Assembly (NCBI GenBank): GCA_019359215.1
Contig: JAHHHS010000077.1
Location: 1 to 33,640, forward strand
Origin: Nostoc indistinguendum CM1-VF10
GTDB lineage: Bacteria; Cyanobacteriota; Cyanobacteriia; Cyanobacteriales; Nostocaceae
DNA: 33,640 nt
Direction of reading: 5' to 3'
The stretch's first letter is position 1. Every line of letters begins with the position of its first letter. A program made the translations under genes and the position numbers. This document shows positions 8,904 to 17,210 of the stretch, in pieces. The notes under the pieces are model-generated. The model had not been told where the DNA came from. It saw nothing but the letters and a program-made list of their open reading frames with translations, and did no database searches.

Positions 8904-8929
8904 AAAGACAGGCTGTTATGCCTGTCTTT
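8904..8929. terminator. Bidirectional hairpin terminator
   Basis: AAAGACAGGC at 8904-8913 pairs perfectly with GCCTGTCTTT at 8920-8929 around a 6-base loop. Each strand shows a short T-rich tail. It sits between two converging transcription units, the helical-protein gene on plus and tRNA-Gln on minus, so it probably ends both. Confidence 0.8.
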
Positions 8930-8936
8930 GCATTTA

Positions 8937-9008
8937 CTGGGGCGCTAGGATTCGAACCTAGGGATGGCGGGACCAAAACCCGCTGCCTTACCACTTGGCT
9001 ACGCCCCA
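8937..9008 (-). tRNA. tRNA-Gln (anticodon UUG)
   Basis: The minus strand folds into a 72-base tRNA. The acceptor stem TGGGGCG pairs with CGCCCCA, the discriminator is G, the D arm contains AGTGGTAAGGC, and the T arm contains GGTTCGAATCC. The anticodon stem GCGGG/CCCGC encloses TTTTGGT, giving anticodon TTG. The T-A first pair is typical of bacterial tRNA-Gln. CCA is not encoded. A promoter-like TTGACA at 9051-9056 and an extended -10 (TGCTATATT, 9026-9034) lie upstream on the same strand. Confidence 0.96.
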
Positions 9009-9025
9009 ACAACTTCACTCTAATT

Positions 9026-9056
9026 AATATAGCAGTTATTCCTGGGTTAATGTCAA
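9026..9056 (-). promoter_or_regulatory. Promoter of tRNA-Gln
   Basis: On the minus strand a perfect -35 TTGACA (9051-9056) is followed after 19 bases by TATATT (9026-9031), preceded by TGC as an extended -10. The tRNA begins 17 bases further on. The spacing is slightly long, but the position fits the tRNA. Confidence 0.6.
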
Positions 9057-9428
9057 GTATTTTAGTAGTTTATTTCGGATAAGGTTTTTGAAACCCTAAA
9101 TTTAAGTACATAGTACATCAATTGTATAATATGTGTTGTGTATAATTCGCAAGTTTGATTTGTTGCAACAACGATGTTCAGCCTTTACATAAATCCTTGG
9201 CAAAAACCTTGGTTAGGATATGGATTTGTAAGGTTTTGGTATCTAAGGTGTTTACGAGCGATCGCACATGATAAATGTGAATAAACATTACTGTTTCTTA
9301 AGAGCAGTTTTAATGGCATAGTAACACTCGCGATCAATGAAAGAAACAAGTCAAATTATCCTGCTACCTTGTTTCTTGAAAAAGTAAGGTTGCTTCTATC
9401 TAAAATATATCTTCTTGGCATTAACTGT
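9057..9428. other. Gap with orphan plus-strand promoter-like sites and a stem-loop
   Basis: No protein-coding gene is supported. TATAAT occurs at 9125-9130 and again at 9141-9146 on plus, with no gene downstream on that strand. A 10-bp inverted repeat, AAGAAACAAG 9341-9350 with CTTGTTTCTT 9368-9377, lies about 50 bases beyond the 3' end of the minus-strand MurB-like gene and may end its transcript or that of a small RNA. Confidence 0.4.
9341..9377. terminator. Stem-loop near the 3' end of the MurB-like gene
   Basis: The perfect 10-bp arms AAGAAACAAG and CTTGTTTCTT are separated by a 17-base loop. On the minus strand the stem ends in CTTGTTTC followed by TTTC, a weak T-run, so termination is only a possibility. 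Confidence 0.4.
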
Positions 9429-10274
9429 TTAATCAATTGTAATTAGTTCGAGAACAATTTTTTGTCTAGTTATAAAATGTAAAAATTGAGCTATTTTAAT
9501 TAAAATAATTATTGAATAGCTACTTTGTGATTTAGTAATTATCCAGTTACTCGTTTTTGCAGAAAACATAGTTTTACCAGTAGATAGACCTTTTAGCTTT
9601 TCAAGTATTCTATAATTAGCAGTTTTGAATACCGAGCCACAGTTAGGTGCTGTATTATCTTGATGTTCTTTTGCCCAAACTTGTCTTGAACTTAGAGGAT
9701 TTTCAGTAAATTGTGTTCGTTCAAACTTGAAAACTGCGCTCAATATCAGTTTTGAGTGCATCCCAGTAAACATAGTTTCCCGATAATCCCGGACGATCTG
9801 ACTATTTTCAAGTGTTTTTATACATCCATCCTCGAAGAAAGTTACACTTTCAACAAAGTCATATATTGTGCATCCATGTTGTCTTCCTCTACCAGCGTTC
9901 ATAGCTAATGCACCACCAATAGTTGCCGGTACAGACGCAAGATAATAAAAAGAATTCATAGAGTTTTGGTAACAGTACTTTAGTACTTCCATAACTGAAA
10001 CAGAAGAAGATACTTCGAGTCTGTTATCAGGTAAAGGATTTGTGTACTTAGGTAGTTTATTTTTCAGAACCAATGAGCGGATATTTTTTTTAACAAACAG
10101 CGTGTTAGAGCCATTTCCAATAATGTAAATATTAACTTCTTCTTCTTTAGCCCAATTACAGTACTCCTGAAGGTCATCTACACTATTAATCTCTCCTACT
10201 CGCTCGAAGTTATGTCGAGTTCTATAGTGTGAAAGGCTGTTTGATGTTAAAGACTCAATCTTTAAATTAGACAT
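9429..10274 (-). CDS. MurB-like FAD-binding protein in a polysaccharide locus
   Basis: This 281-residue protein follows the UDP-N-acetylenolpyruvoylglucosamine reductase pattern. The FAD-binding GNGSNTLF is at 53-60, followed by ASVPATIGGALAMNAG at 113-128 (family form: a GIPGTVGGA-type segment). DYRETMF has the arginine equivalent to the catalytic Arg (R165), NCGSVFK has a serine at the catalytic proton-donor position (S204), and the ending KIVLELITI could place the catalytic Glu. MurB normally reduces enolpyruvyl-UDP-GlcNAc to UDP-MurNAc for peptidoglycan. Here the protein is more diverged than a housekeeping MurB, AT-rich in codon use, and placed among surface-sugar genes. It is therefore more likely a paralogue making a lactyl-type sugar for an exopolysaccharide, which is inference. 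The start is ATG; AAAGGAG is visible about 13 bases upstream. Confidence 0.85.
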   Translation of the reverse strand: MSNLKIESLTSNSLSHYRTRHNFERVGEINSVDDLQEYCNWAKEEEVNIYIIGNGSNTLFVKKNIRSLVLKNKLPKYTNPLPDNRLEVSSSVSVMEVLKYCYQNSMNSFYYLASVPATIGGALAMNAGRGRQHGCTIYDFVESVTFFEDGCIKTLENSQIVRDYRETMFTGMHSKLILSAVFKFERTQFTENPLSSRQVWAKEHQDNTAPNCGSVFKTANYRILEKLKGLSTGKTMFSAKTSNWIITKSQSSYSIIILIKIAQFLHFITRQKIVLELITID

Positions 10275-10763
10275 CTGAACTCTTTCTACTCCTTTGGAAC
10301 TTTAGATAAAAATAGATCATCTGTAATTTGGCAAACACTGTACAGCCATAAAAGAGGATATCCAATTATCCCCCAACTTATGACAATATGATGTTAAGTG
10401 CGTACTTACAGTTTATGCTTCAATTAAATCACAATCAGTGGTGAAGTCAGTGGGCACAATAAAATTAATATATGTTTAGTTTTGTAAAAACACTGGAAAG
10501 CTTTTTTCATTTATGCAAATCTCAAATTCTTGATTGCATTTGACACTATTTATACATATTGTTCACGTAGCTTTTTTAGTCTCTTTTTATGTGCAAGGGT
10601 TTGAGAGGATATTTTCAAATTTGCTAGTGATGTATCAAATGCTTTTAGCTCCTCCTAAATCGCCCTTTAGGGAGCTTTGATTCCAGTTCTTCTCTTTTTA
10701 AGGTGGGTTAGGGGGGGATAAATAAGTGCCTAACATTCAGCTAAATACTTTTAAAACATCCTC
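10275..10763. other. AT-rich gap containing a GC-rich repeat fragment
   Basis: No gene is supported. Most of the stretch is AT-rich. At about 10647-10719 it carries a GC-richer repeat with inner arms AGCTCC (10647-10652) and GGAGCT (10671-10676) and a G-run ending GTTAGGGGGGG. It resembles the dispersed repeats at 19377-19405 and 23384-23412. Confidence 0.5.
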
Positions 10764-11873
10764 TTAACCTTTTTTTACAGGGGTAGAGTGGAAAACTACA
10801 TTACCTACTCCTTGTGAAATCGCTTCAAGTAAATATTGTTTTGATTCCAGGATCTTTGATTCTAGTATTTTAGATACTGCCTCATAATCAATATCAAAGA
10901 TTTCCTTGTTGAGTATTTGGGATTTTAGTTTATCTGAGAATATTCTGTCTTGTAAACCTAAATCAGTAAGTAAATCTGTTACTTTATTTGACTTATCACT
11001 AGGAACAAATGCGTTAAAAGGCTTTTGGAAAATAATGGAAAACACAGTACCATGAAAAGTATTAGTCACGATGTAAGATGCTTGGCTATGTAATCCAAGC
11101 CATTCTTTTGGCCCAGCACCTTCTAAATTTATTTGTGCTAATTGATTAGGTTTTCCAACTGAAATTATAGTTAGGTTTTGGGTTGCTGCTAATAATTTTA
11201 TAAAATCTTCCTCTTCTGATCCTATTTCTGCTTGGGTATATAACAAAAGATATTTATCTTTTATTTTTGGAGGCTCTTGTAAATCATCATATTTAATCAA
11301 GAAAGTAGGATCTAAAACTTTTGTGGCTTCTTTATTGCATTCATCATTAATAATTTTTTTACTATTAGAATCACGAACTAAAATAGTTTGAAATTGATTA
11401 ATTAAAGTATATATTTCTTTTTGATAATTCCCTAATTGTAGGGTACTACCAAAACTGGCCGCATAACTTATTTTACGAGTAGTTTGCTTATTAATAAAAT
11501 CTAAAAAGAAAGAAGAATTAAATCCTCTAAAAGAATCTAAACACCAGACTTGATCACTACCACATATTACTACGTCATATTTATCATTATAGTATTGCAA
11601 ACTTTTTTTATCATAAACCTTTCGAGCACTCAACTTCACATTAGAAAGTAAAAACTGTCTCATTTTCCAAGCTCTTGGAATATTTACGAAAACTTTTCCA
11701 AGTCTTCTGAGTGGAATTAAAGGCCTGAAATATATCCATGCTATTTTAATAGGTCGATAGTCTATTATTTCAACATCATAACCTTGACTATTAATAAAAC
11801 TCCAAAGAGCACAGGCTTGCAGTGTTGCACCGTAATTGTCTACATGGTGAAAAGTTAGAATTCCAATTTTCAT
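10764..11873 (-). CDS. Polysaccharide pyruvyl transferase family protein
   Basis: Members of this family (CsaB, WcaK, GumL-like) add ketal-linked pyruvate from phosphoenolpyruvate to sugars of surface polymers. The 369-residue protein opens with a strand and glycine-rich turn, ILTFHHVDNYGATLQ (5-19). It continues with VVICGSDQVW (101-110), SYAASFGS (136-143), VLDPTFL (187-193) and the C-terminal nucleotide-binding signature NTFHGTVFSI (271-280). No membrane helix or signal is present, so it would act in the cytoplasm on lipid-linked intermediates. A short tandem duplication, SKILESKILESK, appears near the C-terminus. It has the same orientation as the MurB-like, flippase and glycosyltransferase genes, but long gaps separate them, so a single operon is uncertain. 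The acceptor sugar cannot be read from the sequence. Confidence 0.9.
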   Translation of the reverse strand: MKIGILTFHHVDNYGATLQACALWSFINSQGYDVEIIDYRPIKIAWIYFRPLIPLRRLGKVFVNIPRAWKMRQFLLSNVKLSARKVYDKKSLQYYNDKYDVVICGSDQVWCLDSFRGFNSSFFLDFINKQTTRKISYAASFGSTLQLGNYQKEIYTLINQFQTILVRDSNSKKIINDECNKEATKVLDPTFLIKYDDLQEPPKIKDKYLLLYTQAEIGSEEEDFIKLLAATQNLTIISVGKPNQLAQINLEGAGPKEWLGLHSQASYIVTNTFHGTVFSIIFQKPFNAFVPSDKSNKVTDLLTDLGLQDRIFSDKLKSQILNKEIFDIDYEAVSKILESKILESKQYLLEAISQGVGNVVFHSTPVKKG

Positions 11874-12189
11874 TTTTGACCTCTTTAATGAACTAAAGTA
11901 GTAAATTTTATGTTTTGATTTATCAAGCTAATTATACTTTAAATCGATTTAATTAATTCAGTAAAATTTACAAGCAATTTATTTGTTGTTTATCGTAAAT
12001 TAAAGAGTTTAAGACCATAACCATAAACGTTGACTTGCTCTAAACTTACTCTTAATAGAAGCAAGGTAGGTATCCTAAAAGCTCACTTTACGCTCTACTA
12101 TCGGTTTCGGTCGGAGTCGGGTTAAATTCCCATCTGTTCGTATAGCGTGCCATAGGAAAAATGCCTTTAAGTGCAAGAATTGTGAATTC
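11874..12189. other. Gap between pyruvyl transferase and flippase genes
   Basis: No gene is supported in these 316 bases. The stretch is AT-rich except for a short GC-richer piece around 12100-12125 containing CGGTTTCGGTCGGAGTCGGG. Nothing else stands out. Confidence 0.4.
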
Positions 12190-13671
12190 TTAAACTTTAT
12201 TTTTTATTTTAAAATTTAAACTTCCTGCTAATTCAAGTAACCGTTTGAAAAGCTTTGGAGATATTACTGAAATAGTAAAAATATATATTGAGATTCCTAA
12301 TAACAATGAAATACCTAGTAAAAGCCATGCTTCAATAAATGATCCCAAAAAATATTTAGTTGCTAATATAGTTCCAACCATTACTCCAGAAGCTACTAAA
12401 GGTACTATGTACAAACTTAGATAGTTAGTTAAATTAATCTTAACGAGTTTATTAATAGCTAATAACGAAATAGGTAATATTAAGTAACCACGAACTACGT
12501 AAGCAGATGCAACAGCTACAATACCCCATTTGACTACCAGAGCAAAACCAACGACGTTCGTAACTGTATTAATCACTTGTATCCATAGCCTCCACGAAGG
12601 TTTGCCCAGCGCCAGAATTACAGAATTATTATAAAAGAAGATTAAGTGAACAGGGCCAATAAGCGATAGTACTTGCAATACTGGAATACTCTGAATCCAC
12701 TGCTCGCCAAAAAAGACTTTTATAAATTCAGGTGCTAATACTGGCACACAAAGAAATACTGGAAAAACAATAAGACTTGTGAATTGGGTAGCAGTGTAGA
12801 AAGCGCTTATTAAGCGTTCTGGTTCTCCTTGCAATCTAGAAAATATTGGTAGTGCGACCTTAGTTGTAGTGCTGATTAAAACTTGCATCATTACTAGCAG
12901 CAGCTTGTAGGCAACCGAGTAATAACCTAATGCAACTAGTCCTAAAAAGTAGCCAATTAGTAAGTCATCGGCTCGGCGATTGAAAAAGTTGATTATGTTA
13001 AACGCAGATATATTAATTCCAAAGGTAAAAAGTTCTTTAGCATGTATGGCAGAAAATCTGAATCCTGGTCGCCAATCGCTAACTCGCCATAAAACTAAAA
13101 CTTGTACAAAACCACTATATAATTGTTGACCGACAAGACTCCAAACACCAAAGTTTAAAAGAGCCATCCCTACGCCAACTATTCCACCTATTATCACTGC
13201 CAATAGTGAGCGTATTGCTAAACTCTTGAAGTCAAACTTACGTTCAAGAATTGCTTGTTGCACAGCGCTCAACCCACTAAATGTAAAGCTTATAGATAAC
13301 CACTGAATAATTAGTACTAACTGCGGTTGTTTAAAGAAATCAGCTGCTAATCTAGCGCAAGCAACACTTAAGATAGTCAAAAATATACTGATTCCTAGAG
13401 TTGTCCAAAATGCAGTGTCTAAGTGTTCTTTATCTATATCTTGACGCTGGATAATTGCTACAGAGAATCCTTGATCAACAAAAATTTGTGCAAATTCAAT
13501 AAAAATATATGCTAAAGCAATTAAACCAAAAGTTTCTGGGCTAAGTAAACGAGCTAGTATAAAGAAAACGACTAAAGAGACTGCTTGGCGTCCCCAACTT
13601 TCAATAGCAGTCCAAATTACACTTTTAATAGCCTTTTGTCGTAAATTTGATGAATCTTTAGATGATTCCAT
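12190..13671 (-). CDS. MOP-superfamily polysaccharide flippase (Wzx/WzxC-like)
   Basis: This flippase would move lipid-linked oligosaccharide repeat units across the plasma membrane. The protein is 493 residues. An amphipathic N-terminus (SVIWTAIESWGRQAVSLVVFF) precedes a series of about 12-14 hydrophobic helices spread to the end. The segment ILARLLSPETFGLIALAYIF near residue 38 and VDQGFSVAIIQRQ near residue 66 are characteristic of the oligosaccharide flippase family, particularly the WzxC/TuaB-like branch. The next downstream gene on this strand encodes a pyruvyl transferase, and a glycosyltransferase gene lies upstream. Together with a Wzc-like protein at 2.9 kb this fits a Wzx/Wzy-type export route. 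No Wzy polymerase is evident in the window. The start is ATG at 13671; the flanks are very AT-rich. Confidence 0.92.
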   Translation of the reverse strand: MESSKDSSNLRQKAIKSVIWTAIESWGRQAVSLVVFFILARLLSPETFGLIALAYIFIEFAQIFVDQGFSVAIIQRQDIDKEHLDTAFWTTLGISIFLTILSVACARLAADFFKQPQLVLIIQWLSISFTFSGLSAVQQAILERKFDFKSLAIRSLLAVIIGGIVGVGMALLNFGVWSLVGQQLYSGFVQVLVLWRVSDWRPGFRFSAIHAKELFTFGINISAFNIINFFNRRADDLLIGYFLGLVALGYYSVAYKLLLVMMQVLISTTTKVALPIFSRLQGEPERLISAFYTATQFTSLIVFPVFLCVPVLAPEFIKVFFGEQWIQSIPVLQVLSLIGPVHLIFFYNNSVILALGKPSWRLWIQVINTVTNVVGFALVVKWGIVAVASAYVVRGYLILPISLLAINKLVKINLTNYLSLYIVPLVASGVMVGTILATKYFLGSFIEAWLLLGISLLLGISIYIFTISVISPKLFKRLLELAGSLNFKIKNKV

Positions 13672-14237
13672 TACAGAGTTTACCGATGAAAGAACCTACA
13701 GTATTATATAGCTTTGATATTTCTAAGTAGTGATTAATATCATTAATTGAATGGATTTTAAAAGTTAGTAGTCAGCAGCTATAAGCGTTGAAATTGAGTA
13801 ATTTATTGCTCACTACGAATCTAGCAAAATTAATGATGTAGCCTTCTAAAAAGCAACAAATAATTTATTTTCAAACCAATTAGTACCACCTATTTTTTTA
13901 GTTATGGGGATCATGAAAATTTTATGCTCAAAAAACTACATCGAAAGCATATGTAACAATGCTTGCGGTAATATCTCAAAAAATACTCTTGATACTAAGT
14001 AATATATCCTAGAGGAGTATACCACAATCTTTTTGAAATTTGGTGGCTATTAAACAAACTTTTAGCAGAAAATTTACTGATAAATTTCGATATTGTTGCT
14101 TATATTTCTTGATTTTAGGTAGCGCCTAAATTTTATAGTTATTGGTTATAACAACATAAGTTTTTGATTTTTTTGGTTAATGGAATTGATTAGTGTATTA
14201 ACAATGTCTTGTGAAACAGAATACATATTTGCTTTCC
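13672..14237. other. Long AT-rich gap, no gene seen
   Basis: No coding region is supported in about 566 bases. A plus-strand AGAGGAG at about 14010 resembles a ribosome binding site, but no start codon or open frame follows. Nothing else is recognisable. Confidence 0.4.
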
Positions 14238-15035
14238 TTAATCGCCAGCCTCGTGAAGGAAAACCGCTGCAATACGACTTGATGATAGTAGTTGCTTCGT
14301 AGCCAGCCATATGAATAATGGAATAGTTTTAGCATAGCGGCCGCAAAGTCGGCGCGGTTCTTGAATCCATCGATACAGCCATTCAAGTCCTAAGTCTCGA
14401 ACTATACGGGGTGCTCGCTTGTGAATTCCGGCATAAACTGGGAAAACTCCACCCAGTCCAATCATTACAGCCTGTATCTTACCCTTATGTTGAGCTATCC
14501 AATTTTCTTGTTTAGGACATCCCAAAGATACTAATACGGCGCTAGCACCACTAGAGTTAATTTTTTTAACCAAAGCTTCGTCTTCAGTTTCAGTCAGGGG
14601 ACGAAAGGGTAAAGGTTCCATCGCCGCAATCTTCATTTGCGGAAATTCCTGTTCTAACCTTTTTCGCATTCTAGAAAGAACTTCTGTTTGAGAGCCTAAA
14701 AAGAAAATGCTAAGATTTTGCGTTTGAGTTAGCTGACACAATGCTAGGAAAATATCCATCCCTGCTACACGGTCTTGGTAAACCGCTCCCATCTTTCGCA
14801 TCATCCATACCAAAGGCATACCATCAGGAGTAACTATATCTGCATTTCGTAATACGGTGGCAAACTCTGGATTCCAGTGAGCTTCAATTAGCATATGTAC
14901 ATTGGCTACATATACAGTTTTACTCTCACGCCTCCTTGCCCACTTCAGTATTGTTTGTACTTGGTCATCAAAGCGTAAAGCAGTAATAGAAAAATCCAGT
15001 ACTTTTTTAGTAGGTAGAAGCACTCTTGCCACCAT
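14238..15035 (-). CDS. WecG/TagA/CpsF-family glycosyltransferase (GT26)
   Basis: Family members transfer N-acetylmannosamine, its uronic acid, or glucose onto an undecaprenyl-linked sugar in surface polymer assembly. From the chosen start the protein is 265 residues. VYVANVHML (41-49) carries the conserved Asn, TPDGMPLVW (69-77) the catalytic-type Asp, FFLGSQ (111-116) the nucleotide-binding strand, and GCPKQENW (172-179) the family signature. The C-terminal membrane-associating appendage APRIVRDLGLEWLYRW is at 208-223. A TTG eight codons upstream is possible. I chose the ATG at 15035 because AGGAG ends 6 bases before it. It heads the polysaccharide block on this strand, followed after a long gap by the flippase. 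The exact donor sugar cannot be told. Confidence 0.92.
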   Translation of the reverse strand: MVARVLLPTKKVLDFSITALRFDDQVQTILKWARRRESKTVYVANVHMLIEAHWNPEFATVLRNADIVTPDGMPLVWMMRKMGAVYQDRVAGMDIFLALCQLTQTQNLSIFFLGSQTEVLSRMRKRLEQEFPQMKIAAMEPLPFRPLTETEDEALVKKINSSGASAVLVSLGCPKQENWIAQHKGKIQAVMIGLGGVFPVYAGIHKRAPRIVRDLGLEWLYRWIQEPRRLCGRYAKTIPLFIWLATKQLLSSSRIAAVFLHEAGD

Positions 15036-15558
15036 CAATAACTCCTGTGTCCAAGACAAAAATCCATAGATTACCTAGACCATTCATTCCGAATATTGAA
15101 AAATTCAGGTTGGATGATTCCTGACTTTTTGTAGGCTTGTGTCATCGTTGGAAGTTAACACATGGAGATGCAATTGCCTTCTTTGTATACTTTTGGCTTA
15201 ATCGGTAATATTATGATTATTTGCTGCTGTGTCCTAGTTTACTGTTTTAAGCTAAGGATTTTAGACGCTGTTTGACAAAATTCATACTTCCTTCATAATT
15301 AATTTTTGATTTGTTCATGTAAGCATTATAATCGCAAGAAATTCCTATACATATGTATTCGATAATGTAATAGTTTATACATGTATTAAGAATATAGCAA
15401 AGCAAAATACCGGAGACTCAGCTTGTCTCTTTTGATACGTAAATATGCGCTTAAAAGGTTTAATTCAAATCAGTATATTCTAAAAAATAGTTAATGATTT
15501 TTCTTATGACTTTGCAAATTTATTACGAATTTAATTTAGTTTATGTACTGAAAAACCA
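15036..15558. other. AT-rich gap, no gene seen
   Basis: About 520 bases without supported genes. The only small structure seen is GAGAC at 15413-15417 with GTCTC at 15425-15429 followed by four T residues on plus, too weak to call a terminator. This marks the right edge of the AT-rich polysaccharide block. Confidence 0.4.
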
Positions 15559-15780
15559 TTAAATTATTTTTTTCTGAAATAAAAGTCCAAAAAACAAGGG
15601 GAAGATAAACTCATCTTCCCCTGCTCTACTGTTTTTCTTATTTTCTGCTTTATTACCTTCTTTGAGCTTTTGTCGTAACATTTGCCTTTGTTTTTTGAGT
15701 TGCCTCTTCCTTGCAGAACCGCCTCTACCTTTATCGTTCCTGCCTTCTTTACGAGGAGATTCCCATCTTTTTAGGCGCAT
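15559..15780 (-). CDS. Small basic protein, unknown function, with terminator in its 3' end
   Basis: The product is 73 residues from the ATG. The first 50 are extremely basic (WESPRKEGRNDKGRGG, then ARKRQLKKQRQMLRQKLKEG), predicted helical and nucleic-acid-binding in character. A GTG at 15789 is in frame, but AGAGG lies 8 bases before the ATG at 15780, so I prefer that. The last 20 or so residues turn hydrophobic (FIFPLFFGLLF). They are encoded by a hairpin-plus-T-run that looks like a rho-independent terminator. The natural protein may once have stopped earlier and been extended by stop-codon loss, or transcripts may end inside the frame. It lies 31 bases after tRNA-Leu(CAA) on the same strand and may be cotranscribed with it. 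I do not recognise a named family. Confidence 0.55.
   Translation of the reverse strand: MRLKRWESPRKEGRNDKGRGGSARKRQLKKQRQMLRQKLKEGNKAENKKNSRAGEDEFIFPLFFGLLFQKKII
15585..15622 (-). terminator. Rho-independent terminator overlapping a small gene
   Basis: The stem arms GGGGAAGAT (15598-15606) and ATCTTCCCC (15613-15621) enclose a 6-base loop, with an extra A-T pair outside. On the minus strand the stem is followed by TTGTTTTTTGG, a proper T-tract. It would end transcripts from tRNA-Leu(CAA) and the small basic gene, yet lies within that gene's open frame. Confidence 0.8.
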
Positions 15781-15811
15781 CAGTTTCACCTCTATAGTAA
15801 TTTTTTGGTAG

Positions 15812-15895
15812 TGGGCAGGAGGAGAATCGAACTCCTATGACCGCAAGGTCGCCACATTTTGAGTGTGGTGCGTCTACCAATTTCGCCACCCGCCC
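15812..15895 (-). tRNA. tRNA-Leu (anticodon CAA)
   Basis: An 84-base class II tRNA on minus. The acceptor stem GGGCGGG pairs with CCTGCCC (one G-T pair) and the discriminator is A. The D arm contains AATTGGTAGACGC, the anticodon stem CCACA/TGTGG encloses CTCAAAA (anticodon CAA), the variable arm is GCGACCTTGCGGTC-like, and the T arm is GGAGTTCGATTCTCC. CCA is not encoded. A weak promoter (TTGTTA and TACAAT, 19 apart) lies upstream around 15916-15946. Confidence 0.96.
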
Positions 15896-16008
15896 TTAAA
15901 TATCCAACCTTAATTATTGTACTCTAATTAAGCGATTTTGTAACAAGTCTGAAAATTAATTTTTAAAGCTTTGCTGGAATAATACAATAGGTTTAAGAAT
16001 TTTCTGGC

Positions 16009-17130
16009 TTAGAGGCGTGGCAGAATCAATAAACTAGGGTCAATATCATCTAGTTTTGCACAGCCGCTAAGTGCCATTGCCACATTTAACTCATCTTGTA
16101 GCAGTGAGATGACATTAGATACACCAAGTTGCCCTGATACTGCTAGCCCCCACAAAATGGGTCGTCCGATCAGTACCGCTTTTGCTCCTAATGCCAAAGC
16201 TTTGAGAATATCTGTGCCCCTACGGATGCCTCCATCTAAGAGTATTTCGACTTTACCATTTACTGCTGCTACTATTTCAGCTAGAGCGTCTAAAGAAGCG
16301 ATCGCACCATCGAGTTGTCTGCCACCATGATTGGAAACAACAATTGCTTTGGCTCCATATTCTACAGCTCGCACACCATCATCTCCCCGTAAAATTCCTT
16401 TGATAACTAAAGGTAGTGGAGATAAAGATTGCAACCATTCTAAATCGTGCCAGGTTACTGCTGGGTTTAGCTGTTGGGCAAAATAGGTAAATAAACCAGA
16501 TTCGCCTTTTTCGTGGGAAATATCTAGTTCTGAGATGGTGGCAAGATTAGCCAGATGTAAGTCTAGGGGTAAGGTAAACTCGTTACGTCTATCTCTCTCT
16601 CGCTGTCCGAGAACAGGTGCATCTACAGTCAGACAAAGTGCTTTGTAGCCTGCTTTATAGGCTTTTTCTACCAAAGCACGAGTTAATCCCCGGTCTTTAT
16701 GGATGTAAAGCTGAAACCATCGCAGGGAATTTGGAAATTTATCACACGCAGTCGCTACTTCTTCAATGCTCTTTGTGGCCATTGTACTTAACACCATGCC
16801 CACACCAGCTGATGCCGCAGCTAGAGCGGTGGCAACTTCTCCATCTGGATGAGCTAGACATTGAAAAGCCATTGGCGCAATTAACAAAGGTAGTTGCAGG
16901 GGTTGTCCTAAGATGGAGGTAGTGAGATTGCGATCGCTTACATCAACTAATATCCGAGGCCGCACCTTGACTCGCTCAAAGGCAGTACGGTTATCTCGTA
17001 ATGTGATTTCATCCCAAGCACCACTGCTATAGTAATCAAGCGCCATTTTAGACAGGTGATCTTTTGCTAGCGTTTCGTACTCAAAGAGATTTATGGGTTG
17101 AGACCGATGGTCGTTGGGTAGAACTGTCAT
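16009..17130 (-). CDS. FMN-dependent alpha-hydroxy acid oxidase (L-lactate/glycolate oxidase type)
   Basis: The enzyme oxidises an L-2-hydroxy acid to the 2-oxo acid. The 373-residue length fits the glycolate oxidase/lactate oxidase family. Seen in sequence are LLIAPMAFQ (FMN-binding strand), STMATKSIEEVA (115-126), WFQLYIHKDR with the active-site Tyr (142), LTVDAPVLGQRE, VIKGI with Lys 244, the signature SNHGGRQLDG with catalytic His 268 and Arg 271, and the phosphate-binding DGGIRRGTD (299-307). Plant glycolate oxidases have Trp where this protein has Met in STMAT. Nostoc homologues have been described as L-lactate oxidases, so lactate is the likelier substrate (family knowledge plus inference). 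The gene stands alone between tRNA-Leu and a broken nuclease gene. The start is ATG at 17130. Confidence 0.9.
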   Translation of the reverse strand: MTVLPNDHRSQPINLFEYETLAKDHLSKMALDYYSSGAWDEITLRDNRTAFERVKVRPRILVDVSDRNLTTSILGQPLQLPLLIAPMAFQCLAHPDGEVATALAAASAGVGMVLSTMATKSIEEVATACDKFPNSLRWFQLYIHKDRGLTRALVEKAYKAGYKALCLTVDAPVLGQRERDRRNEFTLPLDLHLANLATISELDISHEKGESGLFTYFAQQLNPAVTWHDLEWLQSLSPLPLVIKGILRGDDGVRAVEYGAKAIVVSNHGGRQLDGAIASLDALAEIVAAVNGKVEILLDGGIRRGTDILKALALGAKAVLIGRPILWGLAVSGQLGVSNVISLLQDELNVAMALSGCAKLDDIDPSLLILPRL

Positions 17131-17210
17131 GGTAGCGGCTGTGAGTTAACCAATAGGATATTTTTTAATCCGATTGTTAGATTTAAGTATTTATTAGTAG
17201 CTGAGTTATT

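Noticed and set aside
8867..9082. Plus-strand open frame over the tRNA-Gln gene
   Set aside because: It is a shadow of the tRNA and terminator with no independent support.
9106..9117. NtcA-type site (GTA-N8-TAC) near GTACATAGTAC
   Set aside because: The spacing between GTA and TAC is 5, not 8, and no gene lies properly downstream on that strand.
14010..14040. Ribosome-binding-site-like AGAGGAG on plus
   Set aside because: No start codon or open frame follows at a usable distance.
9009..15811. Integrative element inserted at a tRNA
   Set aside because: No integrase, excisionase or duplicated tRNA 3' end is visible; only the composition and layout suggest an island.
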